A DNA stretch of 37,207 nt from contig DAICZP010000077.1 of the NCBI GenBank assembly GCA_027311065.1, positions 1-37,207 of the forward strand. Reading direction: 5' to 3'. The notes beneath the pieces are model-generated. The model saw nothing but the letters and a program-made list of their open reading frames with translations. It was not told the DNA's origin and did not search any database. The stretch comes from Thiomonas sp. Its GTDB lineage: Bacteria > Pseudomonadota > Gammaproteobacteria > Burkholderiales > Burkholderiaceae_C. A program made the translations under genes and the position numbers. This document shows positions 1 through 8,956 of the stretch, one piece after another; within the stretch, counting starts at the first letter, position 1; each line of letters starts with the position of its first letter.

Positions 1-1
1 C

Positions 2-655
2 GAGCGCGCGCTCGACCGCATTTTCATTCTCCACGCCGATCACGAGCAAAACGCCTCGACATCGACGGTGCGTCTGTGCGCATCCAGTGGCACCAACCCG
101 TTCGCAGCCATCGCCGCCGGCGTGGCTTGCCTGTGGGGTCCGGCGCATGGCGGCGCGAATGAGGCGTGTCTGAACATGCTTGACGACATCCAGGCCCAGG
201 GAGGTGTCGCCTCGATCGGCAAATTCATCGAGAAGGTCAAGGACAAAAATTCATCGGTTCGCCTGATGGGTTTTGGCCATCGGGTCTACAAGAACTACGA
301 CCCGCGCGCGAAACTCATGCGGGAAACCTGCCATGAAGTGCTCGACGCACTGGGTCTGCATGATGACCCTTTGTTCAAGCTCGCGATGACGCTGGAGAAG
401 ATCGCCCTCGAAGACGACTACTTCGTGCAGCGCAAGCTGTATCCGAACGTCGACTTCTACTCGGGCATCGTGCAGAAGGCGATCGGCGTGCCGGTCTCAC
501 TGTTCACCGCGATTTTCGCGCTGGCTCGCACAGTCGGCTGGATCGCGCAGCTCAACGAGATGATTTCCGATCCCGAGTACAAGATCGGTCGCCCGCGCCA
601 GCTGTTCACGGGATCCCAGTCGCGTCAGGTGGCGCCGCTTGGGCAGCGTGGCTGA
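2..655 (+). CDS. gltA: Citrate synthase, C-terminal part (5' truncated by window edge)
   Basis: Condenses oxaloacetate and acetyl-CoA to citrate, the entry step of the TCA cycle, in the cytoplasm. The reading frame is open from base 2, so the gene starts outside the window; 217 residues are visible, about half of the usual 430. The three catalytic positions of the family can all be seen: His in [11 protein letters not shown] near the start, His in [11 protein letters not shown], and Asp in NVDFYSGI. The C-terminal end (GRPRQLFTG) is intact and close to the normal family end. A strong terminator follows within 20 bases, so this closes its own transcription unit, which in Burkholderiales commonly also holds the succinate dehydrogenase genes (not visible here). 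Identification is certain; only the N-terminus is missing. Confidence 0.97.
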   Translation, partial: ERALDRIFILHADHEQNASTSTVRLCASSGTNPFAAIAAGVACLWGPAHGGANEACLNMLDDIQAQGGVASIGKFIEKVKDKNSSVRLMGFGHRVYKNYDPRAKLMRETCHEVLDALGLHDDPLFKLAMTLEKIALEDDYFVQRKLYPNVDFYSGIVQKAIGVPVSLFTAIFALARTVGWIAQLNEMISDPEYKIGRPRQLFTGSQSRQVAPLGQRG

Positions 656-673
656 ACGCGAAAGCCTTCGAGC

Positions 674-699
674 AAGCCCGGCTCACGCCGGGCTTTTTT
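674..699 (+). terminator. Intrinsic terminator after gltA
   Basis: A perfect 9-base stem (AAGCCCGGC at 674-682, GCCGGGCTT at 687-695) closes a 4-base loop and runs into a T-rich tract (694-699, then more T at 702-706). It lies 19 bases after the gltA stop and before leuC, so it separates the two transcription units. A TAAAAT box at 712-717 just downstream could be the -10 of a leuC promoter, but I see no convincing -35 at the right spacing. Confidence 0.9.
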
Positions 700-768
700 G
701 ATTTTTCGCCGTAAAATGGGAACCTTTCCCCTCAATTTATGACGCCTCGCGGCGACAACGCAACGCAG

Positions 769-2169
769 ATGGGACGCACGCTCTACGACAAGCTTTGGGA
801 CGAACACGTGGTCGACGTCGAATCCGACGGTACCGCGCTGCTCTACATCGACCGCCACCTGGTGCATGAAGTCACCAGCCCGCAGGCTTTTGAAGGGTTG
901 GAGCTGGCGCATCGCAAGGTCTGGCGGGTCAGTGCCAATCTGGCGGTGTCGGACCACAACGTGCCGACCACCGACCGCTCGCTGGGCATTGCCGATCCGA
1001 CCTCGCGCCTGCAAGTGGAAACGCTCGATCGCAATTGCGATGCGCAGGGCATCACCCAATTCAAGATGCACGATCGCCGCCAGGGTATCGTGCACGTGAT
1101 CGGCCCCGAGCAGGGAGCGACACTGCCAGGCATGACCGTGGTGTGTGGGGATTCGCACACCAGTACCCATGGCGCGTTTGGCGCCCTGGCGTTCGGCATC
1201 GGCACCAGCGAGGTCGAGCATGTACTGGCCACGCAGACCTTGCTGGCGCGCAAGATGCGCAACATGCTCGTGCGGGTGAATGGGCAGCTGGCTGCCGGGT
1301 GCAGCGCCAAGGACATCGCGCTGGCGGTCATCGGCACCATCGGTACCGCGGGAGGGACGGGAACGACGATCGAATTCGACGGCTCGGCCATCCGCGCGTT
1401 GAGCATGGAAGGCCGCATGACCTTGTGCAACATGGCCATCGAGGCGGGCGCGCGAGCTGGTCTGGTGGCCGTGGACGACGTCACGCTGCGCTACATCAAG
1501 GGGCGTCCCTTCGCGCCCACGGAGGTTGAATGGGATCAGGCGCAGGGGTACTGGCGCACGCTGCACTCCGATGCCGATGCGGTGTTCGACATCGTGGTCG
1601 ACCTTGACGCTTCCCGTATCGTGCCGCAGGTCACCTGGGGCACGTCTCCCGAAATGGTGGCCGGTATCGATGCCCGCGTGCCTGATCCCGACAAGGAGTT
1701 GGATCCGGTCAAGCGCGCGGCAATGGAAAGGGCGCTGCACTACATGCGCCTCGAGCCTGGCAAGGCCCTGGCGGATATTCATCTCGACAAGATATTCATC
1801 GGCTCGTGCACGAATTCGCGCATCGAGGATTTCCGTGAGGCCGCCCGCGTGCTGGCCGGGCGGCGCATTGCATCCAATATCCGGCTTGCTCTGGCGGTGC
1901 CGGGCTCGGGTCTGGTGAAAGCGCAGGCCGAGCGCGAGGGACTCGACAAGGTGTTCAAGGCCGCGGGCTTCGAGTGGCGCGAGCCCGGCTGCTCGATGTG
2001 TCTGGCGATGAATGCCGACCGCCTCGAGCCGGGAGAGCGCTGTGCCTCGACCTCCAATCGTAATTTTGAAGGGCGCCAGGGACAGGGTGGTCGAACCCAT
2101 CTGGTGAGTCCCGCGATGGCGGCCGCCGCGGCGGTCGCCGGGCATTTCGTCGATGTGCGCGGCATCTGA
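769..2169 (+). CDS. leuC: 3-isopropylmalate dehydratase large subunit
   Basis: With LeuD it isomerises 2-isopropylmalate to 3-isopropylmalate in leucine synthesis, using a 4Fe-4S cluster. The aconitase-family cluster ligands are present: Cys347 in [12 protein letters not shown] and the pair Cys408/Cys411 in [10 protein letters not shown]. The substrate-loop motif [12 protein letters not shown] is also seen. I chose the ATG at 769 ([13 protein letters not shown]) because it gives 466 residues, the usual family length, and matches the usual N-terminus. An in-frame ATG at 739 would add ten residues and cannot be ruled out, as neither start has a strong ribosome site. leuD and leuB lie just downstream, so this is the leucine operon, with a small lipoprotein gene inserted. 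Confidence 0.96.
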   Translation: MGRTLYDKLWDEHVVDVESDGTALLYIDRHLVHEVTSPQAFEGLELAHRKVWRVSANLAVSDHNVPTTDRSLGIADPTSRLQVETLDRNCDAQGITQFKMHDRRQGIVHVIGPEQGATLPGMTVVCGDSHTSTHGAFGALAFGIGTSEVEHVLATQTLLARKMRNMLVRVNGQLAAGCSAKDIALAVIGTIGTAGGTGTTIEFDGSAIRALSMEGRMTLCNMAIEAGARAGLVAVDDVTLRYIKGRPFAPTEVEWDQAQGYWRTLHSDADAVFDIVVDLDASRIVPQVTWGTSPEMVAGIDARVPDPDKELDPVKRAAMERALHYMRLEPGKALADIHLDKIFIGSCTNSRIEDFREAARVLAGRRIASNIRLALAVPGSGLVKAQAEREGLDKVFKAAGFEWREPGCSMCLAMNADRLEPGERCASTSNRNFEGRQGQGGRTHLVSPAMAAAAAVAGHFVDVRGI

Positions 2170-2200
2170 GCCGCTTTTGTCACGTATTCAGGAGATATTC

Positions 2201-2344
2201 ATGCGTCGTTTCGCCACTTTGTTGCTTGTGATGACGTTCGCCAGCGTGGGCCTGAGCGCCTGTCACACCGTCGAGGGCATGGGCCAGGACATCAAGGCGG
2301 GAGGCCAAGCCATCCAGAAGGCCGCCGACACCGCGGCCCATTGA
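2201..2344 (+). CDS. Entericidin A/B-type small lipoprotein
   Basis: A 47-residue protein with a charged start (MRRF), a hydrophobic segment and a lipobox LSAC, so Cys21 should be lipidated after signal peptidase II cleavage. The mature part (about 27 residues: HTVEGMGQDIKAGGQA and onward) is an amphipathic Gly/Ala/Lys-rich helix of the entericidin family. Entericidin A and B of enterobacteria are described as an antidote/bacteriolytic pair; whether this single copy has such activity is unknown. The start at 2201 is fixed by an AGGAGA ribosome site at 2190-2195, five bases upstream. A longer in-frame start at 2153 lies inside leuC and lacks support. It sits between leuC and leuD, a position I know in other Burkholderiales, so it is probably co-transcribed with leucine genes. 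Confidence 0.88.
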   Translation: MRRFATLLLVMTFASVGLSACHTVEGMGQDIKAGGQAIQKAADTAAH

Positions 2345-2355
2345 GAGCGCTCTCA
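2342..2355. repeat. 14-base perfect palindrome at the lipoprotein stop codon
   Basis: TGAGAGCGCTCTCA is its own reverse complement. Its first three bases are the stop codon of the entericidin-like gene, and it ends 19 bases before leuD. No T run follows, so it is not a classical terminator. It could fold into a short hairpin in RNA (processing or partial attenuation between the lipoprotein and leuD), bind a dimeric protein, or be chance. Confidence 0.4.
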
Positions 2356-2374
2356 TTTCCCGACAAAGACGCTC

Positions 2375-3022
2375 ATGCAAGCTTTTACCGTCCACAAGGG
2401 TCTGGTGGTTCCGCTCGACCGCGAAAATGTCGACACGGACGCGATCATTCCGAAGCAGTTCCTGAAGTCCATCCGCCGCACCGGGTTCGGCCAGAACCTG
2501 TTTGACGAGTGGCGTTACCTGGATCACGGCGAGCCGGGTCAGGATCCCGCTTCGCGCCGTCCCAACCCCGACTTCGTGCTGAATCAGCCGCGCTATCAGG
2601 GGGCAAGCATCATGCTGGCGCGCAAGAACTTTGGTTGTGGGTCGTCGCGTGAGCACGCGCCCTGGGCCATTGACCAGTACGGTATCCGGGCGGTCATCGC
2701 GCCCAGTTTCGCCGATATTTTCTTCAACAACAGTTTCAAAACCGGGCTGTTGCCGATTGTTCTGCCAGAGGCCGAGGTGGCGCGTCTGTTCGATGAGGTC
2801 TACGCCTTCGTCGGTTATGCGCTCACGGTCGACGTGCCCCGCCAACGCGTGGTCAAGCCCGACGGTACCGAATTGCCATTCGAGATCAACGCTTTTCGCA
2901 AGAATTGCCTCGTCGGTGGGTTGGACGAGATCGCGTTGACGCTTCGCAAGTCCGACCGCATCCGCAGTTTCGAGGCCGAACGCATTGCGCGCATGCCATG
3001 GCTGGCGCATCGCATCCTCTGA
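2375..3022 (+). CDS. leuD: 3-isopropylmalate dehydratase small subunit
   Basis: Small (swivel-domain) partner of LeuC in the isomerisation of isopropylmalate. The 215 residues fit the longer proteobacterial form. Family motifs are visible: the N-terminal [18 protein letters not shown], the substrate-binding loop [12 protein letters not shown], and [12 protein letters not shown]. The ATG at 2375 gives the normal N-terminus ([15 protein letters not shown]); the ribosome site is weak, and translation may depend on the upstream genes. It ends 35 bases before leuB. No abnormal feature seen. Confidence 0.97.
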   Translation: MQAFTVHKGLVVPLDRENVDTDAIIPKQFLKSIRRTGFGQNLFDEWRYLDHGEPGQDPASRRPNPDFVLNQPRYQGASIMLARKNFGCGSSREHAPWAIDQYGIRAVIAPSFADIFFNNSFKTGLLPIVLPEAEVARLFDEVYAFVGYALTVDVPRQRVVKPDGTELPFEINAFRKNCLVGGLDEIALTLRKSDRIRSFEAERIARMPWLAHRIL

Positions 3023-3057
3023 ATCGCCTCCGTCCTGGCGCAAATCCCTACGAAACC

Positions 3058-4185
3058 ATGAAGATTGCAGTTCTGCCCGGTGATGGCATCGGTCCTGAAA
3101 TCGTCGCCGAGGCCGTCAAGGTGCTTCGCCAGCTCGAGATCATCGACGGCCTGCGCTTTGAACTGGAATACGCCGATGTCGGTGGGATCGCCTATGCGAA
3201 CCATGGACACCCGCTGCCCCCAGCGACGCTGGCGCTGGCGCAAGCCGCCGACGCTGTGCTGTTCGGGGCGGTTGGCGATCCCCGCTACGACCGTCTCGAG
3301 CGCGCGCTGCGCCCGGAGCAGGCCATCCTGGGGCTGCGCAAGAGCATGGGCTTGTTCGCCAACCTGCGTCCAGCTCTTTTGTACGCCGAGCTGGCCGAAG
3401 CTTCCAGCTTGAAGCCCGACGTCGTCGCCGGCCTCGATATCCTCATCGTCCGCGAGCTCACGGGAGACATCTATTTTGGCCAACCCCGTGGGCGTCGTGA
3501 AGCGCCGGATGGCCCGTTCGCGGGTGCTGCAGAAGCATTCGACACCATGCGCTACAGCCGACCTGAAATCGAGCGGATTGCCCATGTCGCATTCCAGGCG
3601 GCGCGCACGCGCCGCGCTGCTGGACATGCGGGGCGTGTGACCAGCGTTGACAAGGCGAATGTGCTGGAAACCTTTCAATTCTGGAAGGATGTCGTCACCG
3701 AGGTGCATGCGCAGTACCCCGACATCGCGCTGGAGCACATGTATGTGGACAACGCGGCCATGCAATTGGTGCGCGCGCCGAAGAAGTTCGACGTAATTGT
3801 CACGGGCAATATGTTCGGGGACATTCTGTCCGACGAAGCGGCCATGCTCACAGGTTCCATCGGGATGTTGCCGTCGGCATCCCTGAATGCGGACAAGCGC
3901 GGGCTGTACGAGCCATCGCATGGCTCGGCTCCTGACATCGCCGGGCGCGGCGTCGCCAATCCCTTGGCAACCATTCTCAGCGCTGCGATGATGTTGCGCT
4001 ACTCCTTCGGACACGATGCTGCCGCACGCCGGATCGAAGCGGCGGTGCAAAGCGTTCTCGCGCAGGGGCTGCGCACTGCGGATATCGCGCAGCCGGGCGC
4101 CCGCGAGGTCGGAACGGCAGCGATGGGTGATGCCGTGGTCGCGGCGCTGGAAGAAGCCCAAGGGTTGCGAAATAACAATCATTAA
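3058..4185 (+). CDS. leuB: 3-isopropylmalate dehydrogenase
   Basis: Oxidises and decarboxylates 3-isopropylmalate to 2-oxoisocaproate with NAD+, the third step of leucine synthesis. The start at 3058 gives the canonical [16 protein letters not shown]; the open frame extends further upstream into leuD but without family similarity. Motifs of the isocitrate/isopropylmalate dehydrogenase family are seen: the substrate region around [15 protein letters not shown], the Lys/Asn pair in [12 protein letters not shown], the metal-binding Asp stretch [14 protein letters not shown] and the NAD loop [15 protein letters not shown]. At 375 residues it is somewhat longer than the usual 355 or so; part of the excess is a few extra residues (AAGHAG) before [13 protein letters not shown] and a longer C-terminal tail. 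Followed after 24 bases by asd. Confidence 0.97.
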   Translation: MKIAVLPGDGIGPEIVAEAVKVLRQLEIIDGLRFELEYADVGGIAYANHGHPLPPATLALAQAADAVLFGAVGDPRYDRLERALRPEQAILGLRKSMGLFANLRPALLYAELAEASSLKPDVVAGLDILIVRELTGDIYFGQPRGRREAPDGPFAGAAEAFDTMRYSRPEIERIAHVAFQAARTRRAAGHAGRVTSVDKANVLETFQFWKDVVTEVHAQYPDIALEHMYVDNAAMQLVRAPKKFDVIVTGNMFGDILSDEAAMLTGSIGMLPSASLNADKRGLYEPSHGSAPDIAGRGVANPLATILSAAMMLRYSFGHDAAARRIEAAVQSVLAQGLRTADIAQPGAREVGTAAMGDAVVAALEEAQGLRNNNH

Positions 4186-4209
4186 CAAGGCGGTCACCGA
4201 GTACGAATC

Positions 4210-5328
4210 ATGGCAAGAATGCGGGTAGGGCTGGTTGGGTGGCGGGGCATGGTGGGATCCGTGCTGATGCAGCGCATGCGCGACGAAGGCGATTTTGCGC
4301 TGATTGATCCTGTGTTTTTCTCCACCAGCAATGTCGGCGGCATGGCGCCGGCGTGGGCGGGCGAGGCCCTGACGCTGCTCGACGCACACGACCTCGAGGC
4401 GTTGCGCGCCTGCGACGTCGTGCTCACGGCACAAGGTGGCGACTACACCACTGCGGTGTTCGACAAGCTCCGCGCGCTGGGCTGGACCGGGCACTGGATT
4501 GACGCGGCGTCGACGCTGCGGATGCGCGATGGAGCGGTGATCGTGCTCGATCCCGTGAATCGCCCGGTCATCGATGCCGCGCTGGCGAGGGGCGGCCGGA
4601 ACTGGATCGGCGGCAACTGCACCGTGAGTTGCATGCTCATGGGGGTCGGTGCGCTGTACAAGGCCGGACTGGTGGAGTGGATGAGTTCCATGACCTATCA
4701 GGCAGCGTCGGGCGGTGGCGCACAGCATATGCGTGAATTGCTGACCCAGTTCGGCTCGCTCAATACGGCGGTCCGACCCTTGCTCGACGATCCGGCGTCA
4801 GCCATCCTGGACATCGACCGTGGCGTGATCGATGCACAGCGTGCATTGCCGGCAGATGTCACGCGCAACTTCGAGGTTCCCCTCGGGGGCAGCCTCATTC
4901 CGTGGATCGACAAGGACCTGGGCAACGGTGTGTCGCGCGAAGAGTGGAAAGCTGGCGCTGAAACCAACAAGATTCTTGGCACGCAACGGGCGATTCCAGT
5001 GGACGGTCTCTGCGTGCGCGTTGGTGCCATGCGTTGTCACAGTCAGGCGCTCACATTCAAGCTCAATCGCGATGTCCCGCTGGCAGACATCGAATCCATC
5101 ATCGCCGCCGACAATCCCTGGGTGCAAGTGGTGCCGAACACCCGCGAGGCAAGCATCCGTGAACTCACGCCGGTAGCGGTCACCGGCACGCTGCGCATCC
5201 CGGTCGGTCGCATTCGAAAACTGGCGATGGGTCCGGAGTACATCAGTGCGTTCACGGTGGGAGACCAGCTGCTGTGGGGGGCGGCGGAGCCCTTGCGTCG
5301 CATGCTGCGGATCGTGCTCGACGCCTGA
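4210..5328 (+). CDS. asd: Aspartate-semialdehyde dehydrogenase
   Basis: Reduces aspartyl-4-phosphate to aspartate semialdehyde with NADPH, the branch point to lysine and diaminopimelate, threonine and methionine. The 372 residues match the enterobacterial type (367). The N-terminal nucleotide site [13 protein letters not shown], the catalytic Cys137 in [12 protein letters not shown] and the substrate/acid-base region [14 protein letters not shown] are all present. ATG 4210 is used; ATG 4219 would remove three residues and neither has a strong ribosome site. It follows leuB closely and is probably read through from the leucine genes. A separate promoter lies after it for fimV. Confidence 0.97.
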   Translation: MARMRVGLVGWRGMVGSVLMQRMRDEGDFALIDPVFFSTSNVGGMAPAWAGEALTLLDAHDLEALRACDVVLTAQGGDYTTAVFDKLRALGWTGHWIDAASTLRMRDGAVIVLDPVNRPVIDAALARGGRNWIGGNCTVSCMLMGVGALYKAGLVEWMSSMTYQAASGGGAQHMRELLTQFGSLNTAVRPLLDDPASAILDIDRGVIDAQRALPADVTRNFEVPLGGSLIPWIDKDLGNGVSREEWKAGAETNKILGTQRAIPVDGLCVRVGAMRCHSQALTFKLNRDVPLADIESIIAADNPWVQVVPNTREASIRELTPVAVTGTLRIPVGRIRKLAMGPEYISAFTVGDQLLWGAAEPLRRMLRIVLDA

Positions 5329-5380
5329 GGCCGGATGGGCGAGCCGGCAAGGGGGTGCCGAGTTCACGCCACACCCTAAC

Positions 5381-5409
5381 TTGTCAGGGTAACTCGTGGA
5401 TGGTATGGT
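5381..5409 (+). promoter_or_regulatory. Predicted sigma70-type promoter for fimV
   Basis: TTGTCA (5381-5386, 5 of 6 to consensus) and TATGGT (5404-5409, 4 of 6) are 17 bases apart, in the 108-base gap after asd. Transcription would start near 5416, about 20 bases before the GTG start of fimV, with a GAAAGA-like ribosome site at 5427-5432. A weak stem (ACCCT 5373-5377 with AGGGT 5386-5390) overlaps the -35 box. Prediction from sequence only. Confidence 0.55.
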
Positions 5410-5436
5410 GTTTTTAACAATTCTCCGAAAGATTTC

Positions 5437-8097
5437 GTGAAACGCGCCAACGCCCCGTCGAAAAACGCGATGCCTGCCAGCATGCGGCGTGCCATGCTCG
5501 CCGCGTCGCTGGTCATCGGCGGTGCGGCCTCGGCACATGCTTTCGGTCTCGGTCACGCCGTCGTGCGCTCGGTTCTGGGCCAGCCGTTGAGCGTCGATGT
5601 CGATATCGCCGACATCAGCGCGAGCGAGGCCTCCACGCTGCGCGTGGGGATCGCGCCGCCCTCTGAATTCAGTGCGCGCAAGCTGAACTACAACAGCTCG
5701 ATCCTCGAGAACCTCACCATCGCGGTCAAGCACCGCGCGGATGGTCGCGCCTATTTGCATCTCGCCGGGTCGGTGCCGGTGCACGATCCCTACCTGGATC
5801 TTCTGCTGGACGCGTTTTGGGGCGATGGGGAAATGGTGCGCGATTACACCCTGCTGGTCGATCCAGCCGGTTTCGCGCAGCCCCCCGCAGTCACGCCGAT
5901 CGCCCCCCAGTTGTCCACCGTTCCTTCGCCGGCGTACCCGGCCGCGCAGGGGAGCGAAGCTTCCCGGCTGGCACAGCAGCATGTGGCAGGGCAGTCGGCG
6001 CAGGAGACACCGGGCGCATCTGTGCGCCCGGCGCGCTCGAGGCCGGCCCGTGCGGCGAATCATGCTGGCACGACCCATTCCGGCACCTACGTGGTTGGCA
6101 GGGGGGACACGTTGTCGTCGGTGGCCTCGCGGTTTGCGCAGCCAGGAGTCTCTCTGGACCAGATGCTGGTGGCGTTGTATCGCTCCAACAGTGGAGCGTT
6201 CATCGATCACAACATGAACCTTGTGCGCGTCGGGGCGATCCTGCAACTGCCCGATGCTGCGCAGGCCGGTGCCTTGCATGCGGATGAAGCGCGGCACGAG
6301 GTTGTCGTGCAGAGCAAGGATTTCGATGCTTACCGTCGCCGTCTGGCCGAAATGACCGGCCAGGAAGTTCCGCGCCCGTCCTCGGCATCACGCCAGGCGC
6401 AGGGAAAAATCCAGGCGGAGGTCCGAGAGCCGGTGCCCGCAGCCTCGGTTCCGCAATCCCGTCTGGTGCTGAGCAAGGCGGCAGCGGGGACCAGGAGCGG
6501 GGCGCAGGAGAGCGATGCCAACAGCATCGCCGAGCGCCAGCAGGCCGCTGCCGTCGCGGCCAAGCTCGCGGCGGCGCGTTCCACTGTGGCCGAACTCAAC
6601 CGTTTGGCCGCCAGCGCCGCGCGCGCGGCAAGCGCAGCAATCGCGGCAAGCGCGCCTCATCCTGCTTCCGTGTCGTCGTCGAGCGTTCTGCCGGGTATCA
6701 CCGCTTCGGCGAGCCACGCACGCAGGCGCGCTGCGGTGCCGCCGCCGCCCCATCCATCTCCACCGGTGCGCCCGGCGCCTGGCGGGCATGGGGACGGCAG
6801 CTGGATCGCGCGACTGGCGGGCAATCCGCTGCTGCTTCCCGGTGGTCTTGCGGTCGCGGTATTGCTGGGGGCGCTGGTGTTCATGCGTCGCCGTGCCAAG
6901 ACGACGGTGCAACGCGATAACACCGTGTTTGATAGCCGGGTCACGAGCGCCGACAGCTTTTTCGGCGGCAGCGGTGGCGAACGGGTGGATACCCGCAATT
7001 CGACGCTCGGTTCGTCGATGGCGTATACCCCGAGCCAGTTGGATCCGGCGGACGTCGATCCGGTTGCGGAAGCCGATGTCTACCTCGCTTACGGCCGCGA
7101 CTTGCAGGCAGAGGAAATTCTCAAAGAGGCGCTCAAGACCCATCCTGAGCGTAACGCGGCACGTCTGAAATTGCTCGAAATCTACGCGAAGCGCAAGGAC
7201 GCCCGGTCGTTTGAAATGACCGCCGCCGAGTTGTTTGCGCGCACCGAGGGTGCGGGTGCCGACTGGAAAAAGGCGCAGGATCTGGGCCGCAATCTCGACC
7301 CGGTCAATCCGCTGTACCAGAATACGCAGCCGCCGGTCCCAGGTTCGGGTCCGAGTACCATCCCATCGACCGATTTCGCACCTTCCGGTGCGTCTTTGAT
7401 GGGCGGTTCCGCGACGTTGCCCGCGACCGAGGTGCTGCGTGAGGTCCCCGCGCGGCGTCATGCGCCAGCGCCGGCCGGGCCGGAGCGCGATGACGGACTG
7501 GATCTTTCCCTGGATCTGGCGCTTTCCGGCCCGGCTGGCATGACAGCGCAGCCGCCACAGCCACAGCCACAGCCAAATCTCCGGCCGCAGTCGGAAGTTG
7601 TGGCGCAGGCCACGCCCGTCTCCCAGACGGCCGTTGCACCGGTCGCGAAGGCATCGTTCGAGCCACTCGATTTTGAACTTTCCGGGTTTGATCTCCCCTC
7701 GCTGGGCGCCACATCAGCGGAATCGTTGACACCAGGGCCGGCTTCCGCATCGGCGACGTCCGCGTCGGTGGTTGACACGCTGCATCCGCTGGCATTCGAC
7801 CTCAGCGAGCTGTCCCTGGATCTCGAGCCGCCGAAGCTGGACGCACCGACGCAGCAAAGCGTCGAGCATGATGACGGCCTGGACGCGGCGCCTGCGGTGC
7901 CGCTGGAGGCGCCGACGCTGGTTCCGCATGCCGACGCTGCTTCCGCCGACTCGCTCGACACCCGACTTGAGCTGGTGGAGGAATGCCGCGCCATGGGTGA
8001 TCTCGACATGGCCCGAAGCCTGCTGGGCGAGATCATCGCCGAGAGCGATGGGCCCACACGCGCGCATGCTGAAACCCTGCTGGCGCAGCTCGGATAA
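5437..8097 (+). CDS. fimV: FimV/HubP family polar envelope protein
   Basis: Large inner-membrane protein that in Pseudomonas (FimV) and Vibrio (HubP) organises the cell pole and supports type IV pilus assembly and twitching. The 886-residue order matches the family: a signal sequence ending near AHA (residues 33-35), a conserved N-terminal periplasmic domain (AVVRSVLGQPLSVDVDI), a LysM peptidoglycan-binding domain at about 218-272 (TYVVGRGDTLSSVASRF), an Ala-rich coiled-coil and Pro-rich stretch, one membrane helix at about 466-484, then a long acidic cytoplasmic part with TPR-like helices (VYLAYGRDLQAEEILKEAL) and the conserved C-terminal FimV domain (LDMARSLLGEIIAES). The start is a GTG after a weak ribosome site; ATG at 5470 or 5482 are alternatives that would still leave a signal peptide. 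It has its own predicted promoter. Confidence 0.92.
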   Translation: MKRANAPSKNAMPASMRRAMLAASLVIGGAASAHAFGLGHAVVRSVLGQPLSVDVDIADISASEASTLRVGIAPPSEFSARKLNYNSSILENLTIAVKHRADGRAYLHLAGSVPVHDPYLDLLLDAFWGDGEMVRDYTLLVDPAGFAQPPAVTPIAPQLSTVPSPAYPAAQGSEASRLAQQHVAGQSAQETPGASVRPARSRPARAANHAGTTHSGTYVVGRGDTLSSVASRFAQPGVSLDQMLVALYRSNSGAFIDHNMNLVRVGAILQLPDAAQAGALHADEARHEVVVQSKDFDAYRRRLAEMTGQEVPRPSSASRQAQGKIQAEVREPVPAASVPQSRLVLSKAAAGTRSGAQESDANSIAERQQAAAVAAKLAAARSTVAELNRLAASAARAASAAIAASAPHPASVSSSSVLPGITASASHARRRAAVPPPPHPSPPVRPAPGGHGDGSWIARLAGNPLLLPGGLAVAVLLGALVFMRRRAKTTVQRDNTVFDSRVTSADSFFGGSGGERVDTRNSTLGSSMAYTPSQLDPADVDPVAEADVYLAYGRDLQAEEILKEALKTHPERNAARLKLLEIYAKRKDARSFEMTAAELFARTEGAGADWKKAQDLGRNLDPVNPLYQNTQPPVPGSGPSTIPSTDFAPSGASLMGGSATLPATEVLREVPARRHAPAPAGPERDDGLDLSLDLALSGPAGMTAQPPQPQPQPNLRPQSEVVAQATPVSQTAVAPVAKASFEPLDFELSGFDLPSLGATSAESLTPGPASASATSASVVDTLHPLAFDLSELSLDLEPPKLDAPTQQSVEHDDGLDAAPAVPLEAPTLVPHADAASADSLDTRLELVEECRAMGDLDMARSLLGEIIAESDGPTRAHAETLLAQLG

Positions 8098-8139
8098 CGG
8101 GCGCCGCGGCGCCGCGTCTGTCCCGAGGCCTCCGTCCTG

Positions 8140-8925
8140 ATGCGCGTCGCGCTCGGCCTTGGCTACCGTGGCTGTTCCTACCTTGGCTGGCAAAGCCAGC
8201 CGGGCGGCCGCACGGTGCAGGACGTGCTGGAGTCAGCCCTGCTGCAATTCACCGGTCACGCTGTGCGGGTCGCTTGCGCCGGCCGCACGGATGCAGGCGT
8301 TCACGCAGTGCAGCAGGTCGTCCACCTCGATCCGCCGGTTCGGCGTGAACCATTCTCCTGGGTGCGTGGCGTCAATGCTTTTCTCCCCGTGGATGTGGCG
8401 GTGAGTTGGGCACGGGACGTGCCCGCCGACTTTCACGCGCAAAAAAGCGCGTGTTCGCGTCGCTACCGATACCTGTTGAACGAGAGTGCCGTACGCCCCG
8501 CGCTGTTGCAGGGCCTGGTGGGGTGGACGCATCGGACGCTCGACATCGACGCCATGCGGGCCGCCGCCGCCCATTTGCTCGGGGAACATGATTTCTCGGC
8601 CTTCCGCGCCAGTCGCTGCCAGGCACGCAGTCCGGTGAAGATCATGCATTCGATCACCATCGCACGCATGGGACAGACGTGGGTGTTCGATTTCCATGCC
8701 AGCGCGTTCCTGCACCATATGGTCCGCAACATCATGGGCTGCCTGATGGCGGTGGGCTCCGGCGGGCGGGAGCCTGGATGGATGCGTGTTGTCCTGGACG
8801 GGGCCGATCGACGTGCGGCAGCGCCAACCTTCATGCCCGATGGTCTGTATTTCGTCGGGCCATGCTATGCCGAAGAATTCGCATTGCCCGACCCCGATCC
8901 GCGGCAGTTGCTCCTTTTGGCCTAA
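8140..8925 (+). CDS. truA: tRNA pseudouridine synthase A (positions 38-40)
   Basis: Converts uridines 38-40 of the tRNA anticodon arm to pseudouridine. The 261 residues fit the family. The catalytic Asp is Asp51 in the signature CAGRTDAGVHA. The N-terminal ALGLGYRGCSYLGWQSQP and the C-terminal FLHHMVRNIMG motif are also present. It follows fimV after 42 bases and precedes trpF after about 30, in the same order as in other Burkholderiales. Ribosome site weak. No abnormality seen. Confidence 0.97.
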   Translation: MRVALGLGYRGCSYLGWQSQPGGRTVQDVLESALLQFTGHAVRVACAGRTDAGVHAVQQVVHLDPPVRREPFSWVRGVNAFLPVDVAVSWARDVPADFHAQKSACSRRYRYLLNESAVRPALLQGLVGWTHRTLDIDAMRAAAAHLLGEHDFSAFRASRCQARSPVKIMHSITIARMGQTWVFDFHASAFLHHMVRNIMGCLMAVGSGGREPGWMRVVLDGADRRAAAPTFMPDGLYFVGPCYAEEFALPDPDPRQLLLLA

Positions 8926-8956
8926 GGGACGTCCCTACATCGACCAGATGCCAGTC

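Noticed and set aside
739..768. Upstream ATG at 739 as the leuC start
   Set aside because: It would add ten residues without family similarity. ATG 769 gives the usual length and N-terminus. A leaderless start at 739 from the TAAAAT box cannot be excluded.
625..2145. A 506-residue open frame on the minus strand across leuC
   Set aside because: Shadow of a GC-rich coding frame. The plus strand carries complete LeuC with its cluster cysteines, and the minus-strand protein is His/Arg-rich with no recognisable motif.
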